Assembly (NCBI GenBank): GCA_922989275.2
Contig: OV277857.1
Span: 79,973,321 to 80,037,320 of the forward strand
DNA from: Gari tellinella
Lineage: Eukaryota > Mollusca > Bivalvia > Cardiida > Psammobiidae
Direction of reading: 5' to 3'
DNA: 64,000 nucleotides
This document shows positions 53,580-63,500 of the stretch, one piece after another. The translations under genes and the position numbers were made by a program. The notes under the pieces were generated by a model, which was not told the origin of the DNA, made no database searches, and saw nothing but the letters and a program-made list of their open reading frames with translations. Position 1 is the stretch's first letter. Every line of letters starts with the position of its first letter.

Positions 53580-54500
53580 ATGAGAATACGACAAATAATA
53601 TCTTAGTTATACAGAATCTAGTATAATTCCCTCTTGTTCTATCCAATATAAAGAAGACATTCAATGTGTTTCTTGTGACAACTTAAGGTACTTCGCATAT
53701 GAGCGTAGTTTCCATACGATTGTTATGAAAATTGTCATGAAGAATTATAATAGCCTAAGAAACAATGTGTGTAAATATAGGCAAAATTTATCGTGTGGTT
53801 TGTCTTTAAGGTCTTTTTTCTGACAAAAACCTAGAATTTTGATGATTTTATTTTTTTTAAAAATGAATAAAGCTAATGACTATAATTCTCGCCCAATAAG
53901 TAGTCCACAACATTCATTACAAGAAAAGCTAAAAACATTTTGAATAAAGGTGTTCAGAAAGATGTTATCAGCTATTTAAATTTTGCAAAATGCTAAAAAA
54001 TTGAATTACAAAAAACTGACTCATTCAATGTATATTTGTTTTCATTTTATTCAAATATATGGTTGATGAACTAGTCAGTCTGAAAAAATTAGAAAATATT
54101 ACAGTCAGGATTTGTTGTAATAACATATTTTCTTATTAAAATGTGGGATATTTGTTGTTTAGATACAGTTACCTACCTTAGAATTAAAACTTTGTCATTA
54201 AAATGCATTATTATTTATTCATGGACTTGCATACAAGGTTTATCATATTGTTTGAACAAATATCGATCTTGAAAAGGTTAGCGTATTGATAAGCTTCAAG
54301 GTGTGGCTTTATAGTTCGATCAAATCGTTACATGTATACCGATTTAATTGACTTGTAAGTCATTAAACTAAAACGTACAGGTAAGTGGACATATACTTGG
54401 ACCGTAAACATCACTAGTACTAATCAACGAAGACTAAACATAACATGTCTCTTGATTACTGCGTTATGGATTGACAAGTCAATAAATCGGACACTAAAAA
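53580..54500. other. AT-rich sequence, nothing recognised
   Basis: Intergenic, upstream of GPX. No coding exon or defined repeat was recognised. Confidence 0.35.
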
Positions 54501-54508
54501 AAATATTT

Positions 54509-54592
54509 GGATCGGATGGGTCTCGAACCTATGACCTTTGGATTGCTAGTCAACCACTATAGTCAACCACTATACTAACTGCGCTATGAAGG
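54509..54592 (-). repeat. tRNA-like sequence (SINE head or pseudo-tRNA)
   Basis: On the minus strand a box A-like TAGCGCAGTTAGTATAGTGG and a box B GGTTCGAGACCC are spaced as in a tRNA gene. A 14-bp block (TAGTCAACCACTA on +) is duplicated in tandem in the anticodon region, so it cannot fold as a normal tRNA. Confidence 0.5.
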
Positions 54593-54923
54593 ATTATACT
54601 AATTTATATCAACATTTCCTTTATATAAATTTTCTAGTATAAACACGTACGAAAAAAGTCTGTGTCGTCCAGACGCATATCCGCTCGCCCGCAAGACCGA
54701 CTTCCGGTAGCGAAAGGCCTTAAATCAGGATAGCTAATTCGTGAGCTTTCTGCTGTACTTCCACCATGCTTTAAATAATCAGTGCCCTTATATATGAAAC
54801 GGCAAAAACACATCCGTTGTATTTAGTTTAAATGGCAAGTTTTAATGTACCACGTGGCTAAGTAATAAAACTTGCCTCTGACTCGTAAACGAAAGCTTTT
54901 TGACCAGCCCTGGTCTGCTAGTA

Positions 54924-55171
54924 CAGTGGAGAAAACGTTATTCTTTCCCAATAAACGCGTTTACGCTAAATCTATTCATTTCCAATGCAAACAGCTTGGA
55001 GCCAGATCAGACGCAGGGTAACCCGTCGTCTGATCAGGCTCCAAACTGTTTGTCATCAAGGTTAAAATCAACTTTCAGAATTGTGAAAAAGTTGTTATTT
55101 TCTGCATTTTAGTTCAATGCGTTTGCATATTGTTTGCGTTTAAACGGGAGAGAATAATGTTTTCTCCACTG
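54924..55171 (+). mobile_element. Family C MITE just upstream of GPX
   Basis: TA-CAGTGGAGAAAACGTTATT to TAATGTTTTCTCCACTG-TA. The hairpin is at about 54986-55051 with slightly damaged tip (GCAGGGTAACCCGTC). It ends 75 bp before the GPX start codon. Confidence 0.88.
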
Positions 55172-55246
55172 TATACTGTACATATCAATGCCTACTACCA
55201 ACACTTACTCTGTTCGTTAACGGATACCACCACATACACCAAGACA

Positions 55247-55483
55247 ATGGCGGCTGTTAGAGGACCCCTTAAACTTCGCAGCTTCTTTGACTTTAGCTGC
55301 AACAATCTCCGAGGGGAGTTCGTGAAGTTCAGTTGTTTTAAGGGGAAGGTGGTGCTAGTTGAGAATGTGGCCTCCATGTGAGACACGACTACACGGGACT
55401 ACACCCAGATGAACGAACTGGCTGCTAGATTCGGCAACAGACTAGTCATCTTGGCATTCCCGTGTAATCAGTTTGGACACCAG
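55247..55483 (+). CDS. GPX: GPX exon 1 (contains Sec codon)
   Basis: 79 codons from ATG to the donor CACCAG|GTAAAA. The in-frame TGA at codon 45 would otherwise split it into a short open frame plus a remainder. It encodes the N-terminal thioredoxin-fold half with Sec45 and Gln75. Confidence 0.94.
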
Positions 55484-58400
55484 GTAAAATTGTCAAAAAA
55501 TGTGACTATTTTGTCGCGTCACGATTATGTGTTATTATTCTTAGTAAAATTGGACGTTTGTCGCTTCAAAATGATTTCTGCTTATAACTTCACCTTTTCA
55601 TGAGCTATTAACGTTTACCATGCTAAATTGTAGTTTGGATGGGCAACATTAATAAACTTTTTACTGTCAATAGCGCGAAAATGCGCATTTGCAAACATTT
55701 GGAAGCGAATTGGATGCCGCTCGTTTCGAAAATTATTTAATCATATAAATTTAAATTTGACACGATATTGCGGACAACAATATTGAAGCATACGACAATA
55801 TGGCAGTGAAGGAGGTAAAATCATCTTGATAAAATTGACGATGAAAGTGTTAAATGGCCATTTCATCAAACAATGAATGAGTTCATTTGAAAGTTTCAGC
55901 ATTGTAAAGTTTAACCCTTTCCTCACTGAAACCTCAAATGGACAAATTCTAGTTTTCAATTTAGTCTAGTCCAAATTTTACTTTTTTTGACTTTACATAC
56001 ACCATTGAGCGAAACGTCCGAAAGTACAATGTCATTATCAAAGGTTTTCACTCAACTCCGATCTCTTTCGCTTTTTGTACCTCACCAAGTTAACCTATAA
56101 ATATTAATTAACCTTATTAACATATTTATTACCATCATATCGTATGCCAAAACGTGTCGTCTGCGTTTTATTTCTCAGTTATAGATATGAGATGCATTTA
56201 TTTATCTGAATATATGAGTGTCATACAGTTTATATCTAGATCAGAGGCCGAGTAAAAGTCCGTGCTGTGTGTGTCAAAATCCGTAAAGTATACATTTGAG
56301 AGGACAAGAATATACCTTCTAACCCTTTCACTCTCAATGACGCCTTAAAGCGCGTTTGCAAACAGTTTGGGTCCTGATCAGACGCCGCGTGACGCGGCGT
56401 CTGATCAGGACCCAAACTGTTTGACACTCCTATCGATATTTATTCAGTCATATATCCTTAAATCTAACTTTGAAACGTGTCTTGCAGACAATATTACTGA
56501 AGCAGACGACAATAAAGCCTAGAAGGGGTAAAAATCTCCCGAATAATTTGAGCATTAAAAGGGTTAAAGCAGACAGTCCTGGTAGTTAATAGGTTAAAGG
56601 TAGATTATTCAGATAACGTATCATTTGCTCATATAATATAGCTTTCCTTTAAAGGGACTCGCAACCGGATGGTGTACTTGTCAAAATAAAATAAAATACT
56701 CAAATAAAAGCAAATTTGTGGCATTATTTGGCTTCTGACATTAAAAAAATATGATCAGTCCAAAAAAAGTCTCAAGAAACGTCATCGAATCTTAGATGTT
56801 TAGATATTTTCCATCGTTTTTCTATACCGACTAGTAGACGGTATAGTTGTTGTTGTTGCTTCTCTACACGGGCTCAGACATAAACACGAGCCGAATTATG
56901 AAGTTGTATGCACTTTCGATGGCTCCACATTGAAATACGTTAAATCGATCCGAGATAAACGGATAGTTTCCGCGGTCCATTGGTCTAAGCGGTTTCCCCT
57001 ATTTTGCCTTCTGTCCGCCAATGCCGGGCCCCGGGTTCGAATCCCACCAGAGACCAATATTTTTTTTTTATTGAAATACATTTTTTTAAACAGAATTTCT
57101 TATCCTAAACTAATTCTTAACCATTTATATAAGCGTTTGACACATATTTACAAATTACTATTTTTAATGCACCATCTGGTTGCGAGTCGCTTTAATACAT
57201 GTAATTAAAAAAAAAAGAGAGAAGGCGTTATATTCGCGTAATTGCAAACAGTTGGCAGCCAGAAAAAGATTATATGGGGTCTAATCTCGCTCCAAAATTT
57301 AATGTTTGCCACTCAGATACAAAGAATCCACATTGTTTCAAAACCTATACCATTTCCTATCGCGTTTGCGATTAGCGTTTCGTTTGTAAACACTTGCATT
57401 CGGGATAGTTGTCTTCGCCACTGTAGTAGAAAATGCTCCATTGCCTACATGCTGTCGAAAACTTAACAAACGGAAACACTTAATATTAGATTATCAGCGG
57501 AAGCAAATTGATAAGAACACAGAATGACAAACGATGCAGACCCTGGCCAGAAGGCTACCATACGAATCCTCTGATTTGGACCAAAACTTTTTGCACAGGA
57601 CACGCGTTATCCTCACAGGTACGGTGTTTGAAAAGATCGCATATATATACGTCATCTTGGTCCAATGGGTAAAAACAGGATATTGACTCATTCTTTCTCG
57701 CTTTGTTGTTTTCTAATAATGTACTTAATTAAACGTCTGTTATCTCTAACCACGCCACAACACGTTGTACTTGAAATAACATTGTAAGGACGACAAATAC
57801 CTTGATCTAGTCGAGAAAAAAACCCCTGTGCTTTTATTGATAAGACTAACATGAATGTCACTGATTTGTTATTACATGTATTAGCCTTTATCAGATTTAT
57901 ATAGCGCTCTTTTCACACAAGAGGTTTGCGTTCAAAAGCGCGTTCAGCTTTAACTGCCCATTTATTTGTTGTCTCCTTCAACTATTTGAGTGCCACAATA
58001 TAGTCTGTTTAAAAAGGTAGTCAGTACTGGTGGATCCTGACCAGGCGCCGCGTAACACAGAATCCACTGTTCGGATTAAACATATTTTATTTCAAATATT
58101 TACATGCGTTTTTCAAACATACAACAAAGCCCAAACAAAAATCCAAAATGTTTGACACTGATTTCGAAATTTCGCTGGCCATACTGCCTTAAATCTAACT
58201 TGAAACGATATTGCAGACAATAATATTGAAGCAGACGACACTATGGCGGTGGAGGGGTAAACACCTCAAGATAAAGTTAGTGAAAAGGTTAATGGAATAT
58301 TTGTATTTCAGGAGAATGGACATGGTGAAGAAATCTATAACTCTTTAAAGTACATGCGGCCTGGAAACCAGTTCGAGCCTCATTTTCATTTGATGGAGAA

Positions 58401-58668
58401 ATGTGACGTAAATGGCGAACATGCACATCCGGTTTTTGAATTCCTACGTGACAGGTTATGCACACCCATGGACGATGGCGTATCTTTGATGGCGGACCCT
58501 AAACTAATCACGTGGGAGCCTGTGACGAGGACAGATATTGCATGGAACTTTGAAAAATTCTTGATCTCCCCAGATGGTAAACCACATAAACGATACAGTA
58601 GGAACTTCATGACAGTAAATATAAAAAAGGATATACAGAATTTGATAGAGAAATTCAATGTGGCATAA
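55247..58668 (+). CDS. GPX: Selenocysteine glutathione peroxidase (GPX1/2 type)
   Basis: Two exons, 55247-55483 and 58312-58668, joined in phase 0, encode 197 residues when TGA at 55379-55381 is read as Sec45; classical GPX is about 200. It reduces H2O2 and organic hydroperoxides with glutathione. Visible landmarks: VVLVENVAS before Sec, [12 protein letters not shown] after it, the active-site Gln in FPCNQFGHQ (Gln75), and the Trp-Asn pair in [10 protein letters not shown] (Trp157, Asn158). Together with Sec these make the catalytic tetrad. The ATG in AAGACAATGG has a purine at -3. Family knowledge places it in the cytosol as a tetramer; the tetramer-loop region is present. Oddities: Asp46 replaces the usual Gly directly after Sec, and I could not place a SECIS element by eye. 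MITEs lie 75 bp upstream of the ATG and about 77 bp after the stop. Confidence 0.95.
55910..56010 (-). mobile_element. Family A MITE, one end only (GPX intron)
   Basis: TTTAACCCTTTCCTCACTGA and TTTTCAATTTAGTCTAGTCC are the A right end in reverse. The hairpin and other end are missing. Confidence 0.55.
56319..56533 (+). mobile_element. Family A1 MITE (GPX intron)
   Basis: CTAACCCTTTCACTCTCAAT to GCCTAGAAGGGGTAAAA. The hairpin at about 56359-56424 is perfect (AAACAGTTTGGGTCCTGATC, GCCGCGTGACGCGGC tip). Confidence 0.78.
56650..57194. mobile_element. TIR element carrying a tRNA-like segment (GPX intron)
   Basis: GGGACTCGCAACCGGATGG at the left and CCATCTGGTTGCGAGTCGC at the right are inverted with few mismatches, flanked by TTTAA-like bases. 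No protein frame. The interior holds the tRNA-like sequence at 56983-57064. Confidence 0.7.
56983..57064 (+). repeat. tRNA-like sequence (pseudo-tRNA)
   Basis: 82 nt from GGTCCATTGGTCTAAGCGG (box A-like) to GGTTCGAATCCCACCAGAGACC (box B), then a T9 run that could stop Pol III. The acceptor stem pairs only partly (GGTC with GACC) and the T stem is weak, so a working tRNA is unlikely. Confidence 0.45.
57232..57422 (+). mobile_element. Family C MITE, decayed (GPX intron)
   Basis: TTGCAAACAGTTGGCAGCCA, CGCGTTTGCGATTAGCGTTT and TTCGCCACTG-TA are recognisable C blocks. Confidence 0.5.
57523..57675 (-). mobile_element. Family A MITE, decayed (GPX intron)
   Basis: GACAAACGATGCAGACCCTG, GCACAGGACACGCGTTATCC and TCTTGGTCCAATGGGTAA follow the A order in reverse. 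The hairpin no longer pairs well. Confidence 0.5.
57888..57946 (-). repeat. Tail fragment of the 26665-27390 repeat
   Basis: AGATTTATATAGCGCTCTTT and GCGTTCAAAAGCGC are the reverse complement of the tail at about 27308-27372. Confidence 0.65.
57985..58262 (+). mobile_element. Family A1 MITE, disrupted (GPX intron)
   Basis: GGATCCTGACCAGGCGCCGC, TTTGACACTGATTTCGAAAT and AAGCAGACGACACTATGGCG are A1 blocks. About 70 bp of other sequence interrupts the hairpin. Confidence 0.55.
58312..58668 (+). CDS. GPX: GPX exon 2 (terminal)
   Basis: The acceptor TTTGTATTTCAG is followed by 118 codons and TAA at 58666-58668. It encodes [18 protein letters not shown], the conserved [11 protein letters not shown] and the catalytic [13 protein letters not shown]. 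It ends EKFNVA. Overlapping opposite-strand frames are shadows. Confidence 0.95.
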   Translation, partial: ENGHGEEIYNSLKYMRPGNQFEPHFHLMEKCDVNGEHAHPVFEFLRDRLCTPMDDGVSLMADPKLITWEPVTRTDIAWNFEKFLISPDGKPHKRYSRNFMTVNIKKDIQNLIEKFNVA

Positions 58669-58745
58669 TATATTATTGTCTGGGAGATCGAATGAGAGAC
58701 CGACTGACAGACAGACAAATAGAAACGAGAAAAAGAAATATATAT

Positions 58746-59011
58746 ACACGAGCCGTGTCATGACAAAAACCTGCCTTATTGCACTGCAACATTGTACAGC
58801 CCAAACATCGTTTTCTTCCAAAGCCATGTATCTGAGTTTGGTCTACACTGCCAAATACGATATATAATACAGCTATATAAAATATTTTAGATGCTTGTGG
58901 GGGTCAAACAGTGTAGATCAATGCCAGTCGCCGAGTCTTTGACGCGGCGACTGGCGTTGATCTACACTGTTTGAAAGGAAGAAGGCGGGTTTTCTCATGG
59001 CACGGCTCATA
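58746..59011 (+). mobile_element. Family I MITE in the GPX 3' region
   Basis: ACGAGCCGTGTCATGACAAA and its partner ending TCATGGCACGGCTCAT are the terminal repeats, sitting in a TATATA run. The perfect core at about 58909-58975 has arms CAAACAGTGTAGATCAATGC around a GTCGCCG...CGGCGAC tip. Full copy; partner at 1694-1930. Confidence 0.82.
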
Positions 59012-59026
59012 TATATATATCCCCAA

Positions 59027-59066
59027 TCAGAGACAGACAGACATATAGACAGACAGACAGACAGAG
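59027..59066 (+). repeat. (GACA)n microsatellite
   Basis: Repeats of GACAGACA, interrupted by TATA. Confidence 0.8.
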
Positions 59067-59140
59067 TATTATGTGGTGGGAGTTCTTTGTATATCAATAT
59101 AGGTTATTTATTTATACTAACACGATGAAAAAACTGGACA

Positions 59141-59657
59141 TTTGGTTATACCTATATAAGTTCAAACCATAGACACGTTTGGTATCAAAATACGCAAAAA
59201 TGTATTGGCTACACGAATGTGTATTTTAAATTGTGATGTAATAATTTGCAGATCATAATTTTAAGTGTCAATGATGGTGGTGTGAAAAGTAAAAGTTACA
59301 GAATTGTTGTTTTGCAATTGTCGTTTGGCCATCGAATAATGTATTATGTTCCTTGTCGCGGTTCTGGTGCTAAATTTTCATAGGAAATGTTTCTGTTGTT
59401 TTGACAAATATTATCTCCTAACATTCCCTATGACAATTTAGCCCCAGAACCGCGACAAGGTGCACAATACAGTATTCGATGGTCAAACGACAATTGCAAA
59501 ACAACAATTCTGTAACTTTTACTTTTCACACCATCATCATTGACACTTAAATTTATGATCTGCAAATTATTACATCACAATTTAAAATACACATTCGTGT
59601 AGCCAATACATTTTTGCGTATTTTGATACCAAACGTACTTATATAGGTATAACAAAA
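59141..59657. repeat. Long inverted repeat, arms about 245 bp
   Basis: The left arm (59141 to about 59390) and right arm (about 59405-59657) are mirror copies with only scattered mismatches, for example GTATTGGCTACACGAATGTG and CACATTCGTGTAGCCAATAC. The left arm has an extra TTCAAACCATAGACA. The centre is about 15 bp. No open frame. Confidence 0.88.
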
Positions 59658-59855
59658 GTCCCTCAAACCAAAACATTACAAATCTGCAACTTTTACTTTT
59701 CACACCATTGTCATTAACACTCCAATAAAATAACCTGCAAATTATAAATCACAATTAAAAATATACTATCATGCAGCCAATACATGGGTGCGTATTTTAT
59801 ACCAAAAGTGTCTATGGTTTGTACAAATACATGTTTAACAAAAGTCCCTCAAACC
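59658..59855 (+). repeat. Third, diverged copy of the inverted-repeat arm
   Basis: CAACTTTTACTTTTCACACC, TGCAAATTATAAATCACAAT and CAGCCAATACATGGGTGCGT follow the right-arm order in direct orientation with more divergence. The motif AACAAAAGTCCCTCAAACC borders it on both sides (about 59651 and 59838). Confidence 0.7.
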
Positions 59856-60148
59856 AAATGTACAGTTTCTTTATTGTGTTGGTATATAATTACAGGAGCA
59901 TGTTATTTATAGTTTTCCATTGTCAAGCATTGTACATTTATGATGAAGTTTATAGTGATAATGCTTTCCGTTTTAGCGGGAAGTGTCGAGCATTTGAATG
60001 TGTTACTACAATCTTAAGTTCACTAGCTGGTACCACAAGATGTTTCCTCGAACACCTGTCGCTAAAATGAAATGTGTACTGATCTGTTACAATAAAATGC
60101 ATTAGAATCGACGAAAATGGGCTTTTAGTACGTTACGTGTTCCACATA

Positions 60149-60394
60149 CAGTGGAGAATCTGTTATTCTTTCCCGTTCAAACGCAAACGTACGCAAACGC
60201 AAAGCACTAAAACGTAGAAAAGAACAACTTTTGGACAATTCTGATAATTCTTGTTTATCTTGGTGGCAAACAGTTTGAAGCCTGATCAGCCGCCGGGTTA
60301 CCCGGCGTCTGATCTGGCTCCAAACTGTTTGCACTGCAAATAATAGTTTAAGCGTAAACGCGTTTATTGGGAAAGAATAACAGATTCTCCACTG
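60149..60394 (-). mobile_element. Family C MITE, complete
   Basis: TA-CAGTGGAGAATCTGTTATT to AATAACAGATTCTCCACTG-TA. The hairpin is at about 60267-60332 (GGGTTACCC tip). It is near-identical to 60763-61008. Confidence 0.9.
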
Positions 60395-60455
60395 TAGCAC
60401 TGTCGAGAAATTGTCATTGCCGTTTAACCCTTTCATGATCAAATTATTCCGGAGA

Positions 60456-60715
60456 TTTTTACCCCTTCACCGCTTTATTGTCGTCTGCTAGTTTTAGAAG
60501 TAAAACACATTCATTGCGTTACCTAGAGTACAACAGTTATTCGCAAACAATTTGGATCCTGATCAGACGCCGCGTAACGCAGGGTCTGATCAGGATCCAA
60601 ATTGTTTGAAACTCAATTTTATATTTCTTAATTATAAATGCCTGAATTTTGAATAATGAAAAAAGCAGACGACAATTGTTTAAAGCAGATGACGTCATGG
60701 CAGTGAATGGGTTAA
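60456..60715 (-). mobile_element. Family A1 MITE
   Basis: TTTTTACCCCTTCACCGC to GGCAGTGAATGGGTTAA. The hairpin at about 60543-60609 has arms AAACAATTTGGATCCTGATC and GATCAGGATCCAAATTGTTT. Confidence 0.78.
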
Positions 60716-60762
60716 TGTGTTTGCCAAGCGCAGAGTCTGCTGGTTTACTATCTAATGATATA

Positions 60763-61008
60763 CAGTGGAGAATCTGTTATTCTTTCCCGTTTAAACGCAA
60801 ACGTACGCAAACGCAAAGCACTAAAACGTAGAAAAGAACAACTTTTGGACAATTCTGATAATTCTTGTTTATCTTGGTGGCAAACAGTTTGGAGCCTGAT
60901 CAGACGCCGGGTTACCCGGCGTCTGATCTGGCTCCAAACTGTTTGCACTGCAAATAATAGTTTTAGCGTAAACGCGTTTATTGGGAAAGAATAACAGATT
61001 CTCCACTG
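60763..61008 (-). mobile_element. Family C MITE, complete
   Basis: TA at both flanks. Ends CAGTGGAGAATCTGTTATTC and GAATAACAGATTCTCCACTG. The hairpin at about 60881-60947 has a GCCGGGTTACCCGGC tip. Confidence 0.92.
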
Positions 61009-61357
61009 TATCAGTTTCTGAACTGTGGTGCCGTCAGAAACTTCCTGTCAGAATAATTAAGGCTCTCTTGCAAAATGTGACTTGACCATGCACCATTTGC
61101 AAACATTCGATGACTGATCTGAATCAAATCTGCTTGACTTTCATAACTTAACTTAGGTTTACATTAGATCTAGTAAAAGAAACATTTAGACTTTTTATTT
61201 AAAAGAAAAATGTAGACGTCACTTTTGAAATGAAGATGATATTGCGATAATAAGGGGCAAATGGCGTTTGATATAGTATGAGACAGCCAGGAAAAGTCCT
61301 GATGTGTCACCAGTTCTCGTGTCACTCTTCAGTATATTAAAATAGCCTGATTAACTT

Positions 61358-61532
61358 GTTGCATGCTAGCGGCGGAATCGTGATTATATGACACGGTGCA
61401 AACAGTTTGGATCCAGATGAGACACTGCATAACGCGGCATCTCCATCAGGATTCAATCTGTATGACACCCTGACCGTGTTTTGAAAATAAATTTTGAAAA
61501 CTCTATTTTAGAACAATAGCAGACGACTAATG
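61358..61532 (+). mobile_element. Family A1 MITE (GCATGC type), truncated
   Basis: TTAACTTGTTGCATGCTAGC is the same end as at 6838 (inverted). The hairpin at about 61400-61462 is damaged. Confidence 0.6.
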
Positions 61533-61598
61533 TTTCATCCGGAGAAATGACGAAAAATCCGGAGATTTAGGAAAAATCCGGAGGAATGGTAGGCCTGA

Positions 61599-61772
61599 AG
61601 TACAACTTTTGGACAATTCTGATAATTCATGTTTATCTTGGTGGCAAACAGTTTGGAGCCTGATCAGACGCCGGGTTTCCCGGCGTCTGATCTGGTTCCA
61701 AACTGTTTGCACTGCAAATGATAGTTTTAGCGTAAACGCGTTTATTGGGAAAGAATAACGTTTTCTCCACTG
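61599..61772 (-). mobile_element. Family C MITE, left end truncated
   Basis: It begins inside the element at ACAACTTTTGGACAATTC and keeps the hairpin (about 61645-61711, tip GGGTTTCCC) and the end AACGTTTTCTCCACTG-TA. Confidence 0.8.
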
Positions 61773-61779
61773 TATCTAC

Positions 61780-61996
61780 GCATATACACGTCCATTGCAA
61801 ACAGTGAATTTTTGGAGAGTATATTTTGTCCTATGAAAAAAGTAAAGACCCTGATCATAGCGCTCCAAAACGAACAATATTTCTGATTGCCATATGTGCA
61901 CAAACCATTGACAAGAACAACTACATGTATGTACATGTATCTTCAAAGATATTGAACAGACTAAATTAGACATTCGAATTGTCCATTTGAAGCTTC
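61780..61996 (+). mobile_element. Family A MITE, degraded and cut by family J
   Basis: GCAAACAGTGAATTTTTGGA, AAAGTAAAGACCCTGATCAT and ATTGTCCATTTGAAGCTTCT are A blocks. Family J follows directly where the right end should be, and AGGTTTG after J may be the remainder. Confidence 0.55.
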
Positions 61997-62240
61997 TGGG
62001 GCCCGTTTTACTAAACAACTTACGCAAAATTGTTGCGTAAGTCAAAATCGTTTAACTCTTATTTTTCGATCATAAACGTTTGAAAACAGCAAATAGCCAG
62101 ATCAGAGGACGCGCTTAAAGCGCGTCCTCTGATCTGGCTATTTGCTGTTTGTAGCAAGTGATAATAAAAATATAAACTGAAATTCAAAATTTTGACTTAC
62201 GCAAAAATTGTGCGTAAGTAGTTTGGTAAAACGGGCCCCA
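61997..62240. mobile_element. Family J palindromic MITE
   Basis: GGGGCCCGTTTTACTAAAC and GTTTGGTAAAACGGGCCCC are the ends. ACTTACGCAAAATTG / CAAAAATTGTGCGTAAGT is the next layer. The core at about 62085-62152 has arms AACAGCAAATAGCCAGATCA and TGATCTGGCTATTTGCTGTT around GGACGCGCTTAAAGCGCGTCC. Almost the whole element is one nested palindrome. Confidence 0.85.
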
Positions 62241-62750
62241 GGTTTGAAATTATTATTTCTTTGACGAAATTTGGAGCAGAGTTTAATTCTGTATGATAAA
62301 GTTTAATAAAGGATATGTTCATTCCTAGACATACGTAAAACTTATTGTTGGTGCGTTGTCGTAAGTTGTTTTTAAACCAACAAATACCGAACAAAGGTAA
62401 TTTAAATGACGAATGACGTACAGTTTTGATCCTGAGTTATTCAGCTTCTGATATAAATATATTCTCTTCATTATCATAAACAGATAAAGAAGCAATTGGT
62501 ATTGTTAGCAACAATAATAAGAGATAACATGCTGTCAGTATTTTTACATCTACATATACATACCATGATATATATGTAGATGTCAAATCAAACACCCTCT
62601 AGTATTAATCATATATTCCAACAGATTTCTCTTATTCCTGACTCATTAGCCATCGCAAATGCTTTTGATGATGACGACAAATAATTATATTGATTGGGCT
62701 TCTACCAGATGGTGCAGAAATAACCTACATGTAGTTGCTCCAGTAGACAG
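62241..62750. other. No recognised gene
   Basis: AT-rich sequence. A small palindrome (ACATCTACATATACAT...ATATATGTAGATGT) lies at about 62548-62583. Confidence 0.35.
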
Positions 62751-62754
62751 TCGC

Positions 62755-62925
62755 GTGTTTTTCCAAAATATCGTCTGCTTGAAAAATGTCCGCTGCTTTT
62801 ATTATTAAAATTAATTCTCAAGCAGATTGACTGCAGAAGTATCCATATGAGAGTCAAAATATTTGGCCCTGCTCAGACGCTGGGTTTTGCGGCGTCTGAT
62901 CAGGATCAAAACAACTTAACCCCCT
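62755..62925 (-). mobile_element. Decayed A1 MITE
   Basis: AAATATCGTCTGCTTGAAAA and GGCCCTGCTCAGACGCTGGG / GGCGTCTGATCAGGATCAAA are A1 parts. Confidence 0.5.
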
Positions 62926-62969
62926 CCCCGATAATAATGAATATCACTTTCATCGTCTAAATTAAATTC

Positions 62970-63172
62970 GACATGTCAAACAGTTTGGATCCAGATCAGA
63001 CGCCGAATTACGCGACGTCTGATCGGGATCCAAACTTTTTGACACTCGTAGTCATACTAATCTAAATCTAACTTTAAAACGATCTTACTGACAACAATAT
63101 TGAAGCAGATGGCAGTATAGCGGCGAAGAGATAACAGGCTTTGCGGTTGATGTGGCGCTGAAAGGGTTGAAA
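62970..63172 (+). mobile_element. Family A1 MITE
   Basis: The hairpin at about 62976-63041 has arms AAACAGTTTGGATCCAGATC and GATCGGGATCCAAACTTTTT. Downstream are AAGCAGATGGCAGTATAGCG and CTGAAAGGGTTGAAAG. Confidence 0.65.
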
Positions 63173-63344
63173 GTGGAGTAAATGACTAAATGTGTTAGTA
63201 GGGGACAGTTATCACATTGTTATCTATTGATTCAAGTGCATTCTGCAAACGCTGTAGCCACATGTCTGGGTACCAATATTTGCCAATAAATTACTAGTAT
63301 TCTATGCACAGAATTATACACTTTTGTATAATTCCGTGTTCTAT

Positions 63345-63500
63345 GCTATTCATTCCCAATAATGCGTTTATAAATGCTAAAATGCTAAAAACCTAAAGTC
63401 CAATGCAAACCGTTTGAAGCCAGGTCAGACTCAGCGTCTGATCTGGTTCCAAACCGTTTTCTGTTCAGATTAAGACTGGTTGTGAACATTTTCAAAGTGT
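63345..63500 (+). mobile_element. Family C MITE, decayed
   Basis: TATTCATTCCCAATAATGCG and the hairpin AAACCGTTTGAAGCCAGGTC / GATCTGGTTCCAAACCGTTT (about 63407-63460, tip shortened). Confidence 0.6.

Noticed and set aside
55379..55381. In-frame TGA suggesting a GPX pseudogene
   Set aside because: The position is exactly the selenocysteine site of classical GPX, and both exons are otherwise intact.
56983..57064. Functional tRNA gene
   Set aside because: Box A and B are present but the acceptor and T stems pair poorly, and it lies inside a TIR element.
58386..58827. Minus-strand frames of 110 and 107 codons
   Set aside because: Antisense to GPX exon 2 and its 3' region. Hydrophobic runs come from the reverse complement of Lys/Asn-rich codons.
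58757..58830. ATGACAAAAACC as a SECIS core
   Set aside because: The sequence is the terminal repeat of the family I MITE and is shared with the copy at 1694. No local stem with the required geometry was seen.
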